Shown piece after piece: positions 32,728 through 37,904 of a DNA stretch of 37,904 nucleotides (positions within the stretch are counted from its first letter, which is position 1; every line of letters starts with the position of its first letter). The stretch spans positions 1 to 37,904 of the forward strand of contig JAPLEH010000019.1 of the NCBI GenBank assembly GCA_026391455.1. Reading direction: 5' to 3'. This stretch comes from Bacteroidota bacterium (GTDB lineage: Bacteria; Bacteroidota; Bacteroidia; Chitinophagales; Chitinophagaceae). A program made the position numbers and the translations under genes. The notes beneath the pieces are model-generated. The model was not told the origin of the DNA, ran no database searches, and was given only the letters and a program-made list of their open reading frames with translations.

Positions 32728-34251
32728 ATGGAATTCCTTAAGACCCTGAAAATAGACAGCCTCAATAAAGGAATCAGCACCGGAGTAAACTGGATAGACT
32801 CCACCGGTGCGCCAATTGATTCTTTTTCTCCGGTAGATGGAAAGAAAACTGCCTCGGTAACGGCCGCAGACAAAGCCGGTTATGAAACTGTTGTGAAAAA
32901 AGCAGAAGAAGCCTTTCCTACCTGGCGCATGATGCCAGCACCCAAACGTGGTGAGATCGTAAGACAGATCGGAGACGCTTTGCGTGCTTATAAAGAACCG
33001 TTAGGTCAACTCGTTTCCTATGAAATGGGTAAGAGCCTGCAGGAAGGATTGGGTGAGGTTCAGGAGATGATCGATATCTGTGATTTTGCGGTAGGGTTAT
33101 CCCGCCAGTTGCACGGGTTTACGATGCATAGTGAAAGGCCGGGGCACCGGATGTATGAACAATATCACCCACTGGGCATTGTGGGTATCATATCCGCATT
33201 CAATTTTCCCGTGGCTGTATGGAGCTGGAATAGTATGCTGGCCTGGGTATGTGGGAATGTATGCGTGTGGAAGCCTTCCGAAAAAACGCCACTCTGTGCA
33301 GTGGCCTGTCAGCATATTGTAGCGGAGGTATTCAAAAAGAACAATGTTCCCGAAGGGGTGTGCGGATTAATTGTGGGAGGTCGTGAAGTAGGTGAATGGA
33401 TGGCTGCCGACTCACGCATTCCTTTGGTTTCGGCAACAGGTTCTACCCGAATGGGGAAAGCCGTTGGAGCTACTGTGGGAGCCCGTTTAGGCCGTGCCTT
33501 ACTGGAACTCGGAGGTAACAATGCCATTATTATTTCCAAAGATGCCGATCTCGATATTGCCATACTCGGATCATTATTTGGTGCCGTGGGTACAGCCGGT
33601 CAACGCTGCACTACCACCCGGAGACTGATCATTCACGAAGATGTATACGACACCGTGAAGTCGAAACTGATGGCAGCCTATGGCCAGTTGCGCATCGGCA
33701 ACCCGCTCGATCAGCAGAACCATGTGGGACCCCTGATCGATACTGCGGCAGTGGATATGTACCTCGATTCGATTGAAAAATGCAAGGCCGAAGGTGGACA
33801 TTTCATAGTGGAAGGCGGGGTACTCAGCGGGCCAGGTTATGAAAGCAGTTGTTATGTAAAACCCTGCATTGCGGAAGCAAAACCCGGGTTTGCCATTGTA
33901 CAACATGAGACCTTTGCACCGATCCTTTATTTATTAAAGTATAAAACAATCGTTGAAGCCATTGCAATACAAAATGAAGTACCACAGGGTCTCTCCTCTT
34001 CTATCATGACACTCAATCTACGGGAAGCTGAGCAATTCCTTTCTCATGCAGGCAGCGATTGTGGAATCGCTAATGTGAATATTGGCACATCCGGTGCAGA
34101 GATCGGGGGTGCATTTGGCGGTGAAAAAGAAACCGGAGGCGGCAGAGAGAGCGGATCAGATGCATGGAAAGCCTATATGCGCCGACAAACCAACACGATC
34201 AATTACAGTACTTCCCTGCCACTGGCACAGGGAATCCGATTTGATGTATAA
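32728..34251 (+). CDS. Aldehyde dehydrogenase, ALDH7 (alpha-aminoadipic semialdehyde dehydrogenase) family
   Basis: The 507-residue NAD-dependent dehydrogenase has Glu260 in LLELGGNNA and the catalytic Cys294 in GTAGQRCTTTRR, 34 residues apart as in the family. The C-terminal signature NIGTSGAEIGGAFGGEKETGGG is specific to the ALDH7 (antiquitin / piperidine-6-carboxylate dehydrogenase) group. These oxidise alpha-aminoadipic semialdehyde in lysine degradation, or related aldehydes. NVCVWKPSEKTPL and VSATGSTRMG support the NAD-binding fold. The exact substrate is not fixed by sequence. The start is ATG 32728, right after a -7 box. Confidence 0.93.
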   Translation: MEFLKTLKIDSLNKGISTGVNWIDSTGAPIDSFSPVDGKKTASVTAADKAGYETVVKKAEEAFPTWRMMPAPKRGEIVRQIGDALRAYKEPLGQLVSYEMGKSLQEGLGEVQEMIDICDFAVGLSRQLHGFTMHSERPGHRMYEQYHPLGIVGIISAFNFPVAVWSWNSMLAWVCGNVCVWKPSEKTPLCAVACQHIVAEVFKKNNVPEGVCGLIVGGREVGEWMAADSRIPLVSATGSTRMGKAVGATVGARLGRALLELGGNNAIIISKDADLDIAILGSLFGAVGTAGQRCTTTRRLIIHEDVYDTVKSKLMAAYGQLRIGNPLDQQNHVGPLIDTAAVDMYLDSIEKCKAEGGHFIVEGGVLSGPGYESSCYVKPCIAEAKPGFAIVQHETFAPILYLLKYKTIVEAIAIQNEVPQGLSSSIMTLNLREAEQFLSHAGSDCGIANVNIGTSGAEIGGAFGGEKETGGGRESGSDAWKAYMRRQTNTINYSTSLPLAQGIRFDV

Positions 34252-34359
34252 CAAAGTTCGATAGGCCGCTTTGTCCAATTATCTGGCAGAACGGTCTATT
34301 GCTTTGAAATACCAATAAAATTTGCAATTTTTACACCTGATAGTAACAAATTCAATCCC

Positions 34360-35862
34360 ATGAAAAAATCAATCATGTTTCTTTTGGCAGTACTATTTGC
34401 TGCCGGTATCCATGCACAGTTACGAATTGCCCTTGTGGGTGGCGGACACCAGTCTACCGTCATCGAAGAAAATAATATCACGGGCTGGGATACAGCCACC
34501 GGCAATTATTATTCCGGCAGGATCGGAATCCATGGAGGATTCGTAGCTGATTTGCCCTTTAGTGCCAAGTCAAAAATTTCCTTTCAGCCCGGTGTAATCT
34601 TTCATATGAAAGGAAGAAAATTCAGCCGTACATACAATCCGCCTTTAAGCAATGTGATCAATAAAAAGAGTACACAGTATGTGAACTATATAGATATTCC
34701 ACTAAACCTGGTATTTAAGTTTGGAAGAAAAGCCAAATTTATCATTGGAGGTGGCCCCTATGGTTCTTTCTTCTTTAATGGAAAAGAAACAGCACAAACC
34801 ACCACTACCACTGGCGTATCTGCTGCCAGCGAGAACGACGATCTTCCTGTGGGCAAAAAAGAAGGGCAATATGAAGTGTTGAATTATGGAGTGAACGGCT
34901 TGGCCGGCATTGAGATTGGCCGGGTATTTATCACCGCCAATTATAGCCGGGGGCTCAATGATTTTTACCATCCTATTGGTTATACCGGGTCTTTCAAACA
35001 CCAGGTAATAGGTGGCACCATTGGTATTTTCCTGGGCAATACAGTAAAAATAGAAAAGAAACCAAAGGACAAGGATAAAGATGGTATTCCGGATGATAAA
35101 GACCAGTGCCCCGATGAAGCTGGTACTGCGCTTACCAATGGATGCCCGGATAAAGATGGAGATGGCATTGCGGATAAAGATGATAAATGTCCCGACCAGG
35201 GTGGTACGAAATCGAATAATGGGTGCCCCATTTCCGATCGTGACAAAGATGGCCTGAATGACAATGACGACAAATGCCCGGATATAGCAGGTGTGGCCAG
35301 ATTCGAAGGCTGTCCCGTACCGGATACAGATAAAGACGGAGTGAATGATGAAGAGGACCAATGCCCTAAAATTCCGGGACTCGCCAAATACAAAGGTTGT
35401 CCGATTCCGGATGGCGACGGGGATGGCGTGAATGATGATGTGGATAAATGTCCGACTGAAAAGGGTACAGCCATGTACAATGGATGTCCGCCGCCCCCGG
35501 TAGAAAAAGAAGTAATCGAAAAGGTGAATTATGCTGCTAAGCGGATCCAGTTTCAATCCGGCAAAGCCATATTGTTGCCGGCTTCGTTGAAAGTGCTGGA
35601 TGATGTGGCTGCACTCTTAAAAACTAATCCGGGCCTGCAACTGGGCATAGAAGGGCATACCAGTGCTGATGGAGGCCTGGCCTTCAATATGAAGTTGTCA
35701 GAAGACAGGGCGCTCTCCGTAAAAAATTACCTGCTGAAGAAAGGTGTGGATGAAAGCCGACTGCGTGCAGAGGGCTTTGGCCCCACCCGCCCGCTCAATC
35801 AAGGAAAGACTACGGCAGAACGAATACAAAACCGCCGGGTGGAACTGAAGTTGAGCAACTAA
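34360..35862 (+). CDS. OmpA-family protein with barrel, TSP3 repeats and peptidoglycan-binding domain
   Basis: The 500-residue protein starts with a signal peptide (MFLLAVLFAAGIHAQ). Residues ~20-230 form a PorT-like outer-membrane barrel (VNYIDIPLNLVFKF, IIGGGPYGSFFFNG, GIFLGN). Next come five thrombospondin type-3 calcium-binding repeats of ~27-29 residues each (DKDGIPDDKDQCPDEAGT, DKDGDGIADKDDKCPDQ and so on, each with two Cys and ending GCP). A C-terminal OmpA domain (~395-500) contains IQFQSGKAILLPASLKVLDD, IEGHTSADG and RIQNRRVELKLSN for peptidoglycan binding. It probably links the outer membrane to the cell wall. A terminator follows. Confidence 0.95.
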   Translation: MKKSIMFLLAVLFAAGIHAQLRIALVGGGHQSTVIEENNITGWDTATGNYYSGRIGIHGGFVADLPFSAKSKISFQPGVIFHMKGRKFSRTYNPPLSNVINKKSTQYVNYIDIPLNLVFKFGRKAKFIIGGGPYGSFFFNGKETAQTTTTTGVSAASENDDLPVGKKEGQYEVLNYGVNGLAGIEIGRVFITANYSRGLNDFYHPIGYTGSFKHQVIGGTIGIFLGNTVKIEKKPKDKDKDGIPDDKDQCPDEAGTALTNGCPDKDGDGIADKDDKCPDQGGTKSNNGCPISDRDKDGLNDNDDKCPDIAGVARFEGCPVPDTDKDGVNDEEDQCPKIPGLAKYKGCPIPDGDGDGVNDDVDKCPTEKGTAMYNGCPPPPVEKEVIEKVNYAAKRIQFQSGKAILLPASLKVLDDVAALLKTNPGLQLGIEGHTSADGGLAFNMKLSEDRALSVKNYLLKKGVDESRLRAEGFGPTRPLNQGKTTAERIQNRRVELKLSN

Positions 35863-35890
35863 TTACGCTTACCGTCCGTCAAAAAAATGC

Positions 35891-35916
35891 TAAAAGCCCC
35901 TTCTACGGGGCTTTTA
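35891..35916 (+). terminator. Rho-independent terminator after the OmpA gene
   Basis: TAAAAGCCCC (35891-35900) pairs perfectly with GGGGCTTTTA (35907-35916) around TTCTAC. It is 28 bases after the stop codon. Confidence 0.9.
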
Positions 35917-35988
35917 AATATGTAAAATGTATGAATGGTAATCTGTATTTTTACCCATACATCAATTTTGTAGTATAAAAACAAACAA

Positions 35989-37683
35989 ATGATACGTTTA
36001 ATGAAAAGGACCTCTTTGTTGATGATCGGAGGCTTATTATCCTCTGCCCTCATGGCTCAAAAGGATGAAGTACCTAAAGGCTGGCATATGCTTGACCGTG
36101 CCTCTTCCGGTTATTATGGAATCAGTGTTGACAAAGCTTATGATTTTGTAAAGGCTAAAAAACTGAAAAGCAAACCTGTTATCGTGGCTGTGATCGATTC
36201 TGGTATTGATACCACGCATGAAGATCTGAAAAACATACTTTGGATAAACACCAAAGAAATTCCCGGCAATGGTATCGATGATGATAAGAATGGTTATGTG
36301 GATGATATATATGGCTGGAATTTTCTGGGTGGTCGCGATGGAAATAATGTAGACCAGGATTCATACGAAGCTGCCCGTGTATACCATAATTTGAAATCGA
36401 AATATGAAGGGAAACAGATAGACCCCTCCTCCCTATCCAAAGAAGATCGCTTTGAGTATGAAATGTGGGCCCGTTCCGAGAAAGAAGTGGCCGGTGAAGA
36501 CAGTAAGACCAGTACGATGGAATTGATGTACATGCGCAGGGCATACAACAATTGCCTGAAAAGTGACAGCATTCTGCGTAAGGCTATGGGCAAAGAGAAA
36601 TACACCGGTAAAGAACTGGGTGATTTTACTCCGGTGGAGAGTGATGCCAAAAAAGCAAAAAACAATCTGTATGGCCTCATGTCGCAGAATGATGCCCTCG
36701 AAACCACCAATAAAGAATTCCTTGAAGGATTTGGGGAATATGTGGATGGTGAAGAGAAAAAAGCGGAAGCAGCTACCAAAGCCCCAAGGCCCTACAGAGA
36801 CGAGATCGTAAAAGACAACTATACCGATTTCAATGATAAATTTTACGGAAACAACAATGTAATGGTGAGCAATAAATCTGCGCTCCATGGCACACACGTA
36901 TCCGGTATCATTGCCGCTTCGCGCAATAATGGTGTGGGCATCAACGGTGTGGCCGACAATGTGCGGATCATGAGTCTTCGTGCCGTACCTGATGGTGATG
37001 AGCATGATAAAGATATCGCGCTCGCTATCCGGTATGCAGTGGACAATGGTGCACAGGTGATCAATATGAGCTTTGGTAAAAGTTTTTCTCCCGAAAAGAA
37101 ATGGGTGGATGAAGCAGTTCGTTATGCAGAAAGCAAAGGCGTACTGATGGTGCATGCTGCAGGCAATGATGCTAAAAATCTTGACAGCTCATATAACTAC
37201 CCCACTCCGCAGATGCTGACTGGTCCCCGCCCCAACAACTGGATCACCGTAGGTGCCAGTGGCGACCCCAAGGCGGGCGGGTTAACAGCCAGCTTCTCTA
37301 ATTATGGAAAGAATGAAGTGGACGTATTTGCGCCCGGTGTAAAGATCTATGCAACCGTTCCTGGTGGCAATACCTATCGCGATCTGCAGGGTACCAGTAT
37401 GGCTTCGCCGGTAGTAGCCGGTCTGGCCGCTTTAATTCTGGAATATTTCCCCAACCTCAGTGCTGCACAGGTGAAAATGGTGATCGAAAAATCATCGCAG
37501 AAACCAGTAACAAATGTAAATATCCCCGGTACTGATAAAGAAGTAAAATTGGGTGAGATCAGCAAAACAGGCGGAATCATCAATGCATACGAAGCGCTGA
37601 AATTAGCTTCTACCCTGCGTGGTGAAAGAAAACCTGCTACGGTAAAACCCAAAACGACTGTAACGCCGAAAACAAAAGGATAA
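35989..37683 (+). CDS. Subtilisin-family (S8) serine protease with large insertion
   Basis: The 564-residue protein has a signal peptide (LLMIGGLLSSALMAQ). The catalytic triad is Asp70 in IVAVIDSGID, His300 in LHGTHVSGI and Ser470 in LQGTSMASPVVAG. The oxyanion Asn lies in VHAAGNDAKN. Between Asp70 and His300 there are 230 residues, far more than the ~30-60 usual for the fold, of which ~110-290 are Lys/Glu-rich and probably helical. A Pro/Lys/Thr-rich tail ends the protein (KPATVKPKTTVTPKTKG). It is probably secreted or periplasmic, target unknown. The first of two in-frame ATGs (35989, 36001) is used. A terminator follows. Confidence 0.93.
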   Translation: MIRLMKRTSLLMIGGLLSSALMAQKDEVPKGWHMLDRASSGYYGISVDKAYDFVKAKKLKSKPVIVAVIDSGIDTTHEDLKNILWINTKEIPGNGIDDDKNGYVDDIYGWNFLGGRDGNNVDQDSYEAARVYHNLKSKYEGKQIDPSSLSKEDRFEYEMWARSEKEVAGEDSKTSTMELMYMRRAYNNCLKSDSILRKAMGKEKYTGKELGDFTPVESDAKKAKNNLYGLMSQNDALETTNKEFLEGFGEYVDGEEKKAEAATKAPRPYRDEIVKDNYTDFNDKFYGNNNVMVSNKSALHGTHVSGIIAASRNNGVGINGVADNVRIMSLRAVPDGDEHDKDIALAIRYAVDNGAQVINMSFGKSFSPEKKWVDEAVRYAESKGVLMVHAAGNDAKNLDSSYNYPTPQMLTGPRPNNWITVGASGDPKAGGLTASFSNYGKNEVDVFAPGVKIYATVPGGNTYRDLQGTSMASPVVAGLAALILEYFPNLSAAQVKMVIEKSSQKPVTNVNIPGTDKEVKLGEISKTGGIINAYEALKLASTLRGERKPATVKPKTTVTPKTKG

Positions 37684-37702
37684 GCATTCCGAACAAGAAT
37701 AT

Positions 37703-37735
37703 AAAACCCCGGTCATCGTTGAATGCCGGGGTTTT
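37703..37735 (+). terminator. Rho-independent terminator of the S8 protease gene
   Basis: AAAACCCCGG (37703-37712) pairs perfectly with CCGGGGTTTT (37726-37735) around a 13-base loop. It lies 20 bases after the protease stop codon. Confidence 0.92.
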
Positions 37736-37766
37736 AGTTTTAGGTTGTAAGTTTTAGGTTTTAAGT
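37736..37766. repeat. Heptad array, reverse-complementary to that at 32602-32690
   Basis: TTTTAGGTTGTAAGTTTTAG and following bases read as 7-base units (TTTAGGT, TGTAAGT, TTTAGGT, TTTAAGT). It begins directly at the base of the S8 protease terminator. The remaining 37767-37904 contains no gene I can support, only nested inverted repeats near 37807-37836. Confidence 0.75.
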
Positions 37767-37904
37767 CATTGCTGTCCGGGGAATTTTTTAGAAATATTGA
37801 GACCCTTTGATTTTGAATCAATTTTGTATCAAATTGAGGATTTTATCAACTCCAAGCCCCCTATGTTATAAAAAGTGAGGGAGTGAATGTTTGTATTCCT
37901 ACCC

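Noticed and set aside
34702-35556. 284-residue minus-strand frame opposite the OmpA/TSP3 gene
   Set aside because: It is an antisense shadow: open because the TSP3 repeats and codon bias avoid stops on that strand. The plus strand has a complete signal peptide, barrel and OmpA domain.

Overview
The window looks like a chromosomal housekeeping segment from a member of the Bacteroidota, most likely a Chitinophagaceae-like bacterium. Several signs support this. The promoters have TAnnTTTG -7 boxes, the best two with a TTG at -33. The gene families include DUF4270, GSCFA, a PorT-like barrel fused to TSP3 repeats and an OmpA domain, a TonB-dependent receptor, and a GT5-only glycogen synthase beside panC. 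The gene order rpsO-pnp is present. I see no tRNA, rRNA, CRISPR array, phage or insertion sequence. The assignment below family level is an inference.

Layout. 1-1854 (-) is the 5' part of a TPR/HisKA_2 sensor kinase that is cut by the window edge. dnaG (+, TTG start) follows, convergent with a Uma2-like nuclease/CYTH pair (-). From 5.4 to 11.7 kb a long minus-strand run carries a DUF3052-like protein, an M48 lipoprotein protease, plsY, prmA, pnp and rpsO. A mosaic of short repeats lies between prmA and pnp. From 11.8 to 14.1 kb on the plus strand are a frameshifted outer-membrane barrel gene, a MiaE-type tRNA hydroxylase and a sugar-kinase-like phosphotransferase. From 17.7 down to 14.1 kb (-) lies a compact five-gene unit: HTH regulator, HMG-CoA-lyase-like enzyme, orphan protein, GSCFA protein and a two-helix membrane protein. 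It is preceded by a perfect palindrome that may be the regulator's operator. Two secreted or surface proteins (+) follow, then rlmB, metK, a DUF4270 lipoprotein and a glycogen-synthase-like protein (all -).

From 24 kb to the end almost everything is on the plus strand: panC, a flippase-like membrane protein, an RfaE2/HldC-type nucleotidyltransferase, ppk1, ppx (overlapping ppk1), panB, a TonB-dependent receptor, an ALDH7 dehydrogenase, an OmpA/TSP3 porin-like protein and a subtilase with a very large insertion.

Themes. Pantothenate synthesis is split (panC and panB, no panD seen). Polyphosphate synthesis and degradation genes overlap. RNA metabolism is well represented (rpsO, pnp, prmA, rlmB, miaE). 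Envelope functions recur (plsY, flippase, HldC, TonB receptor, OmpA, DUF4270). I did not find a clear new defence or mobile system. The signals most worth following are the HTH/HMG-lyase/GSCFA operon with its palindrome, the noncanonical glycogen-synthase-like protein, the 7-bp-periodic short tandem arrays at several intergenic sites, and the large insertion in the subtilase.
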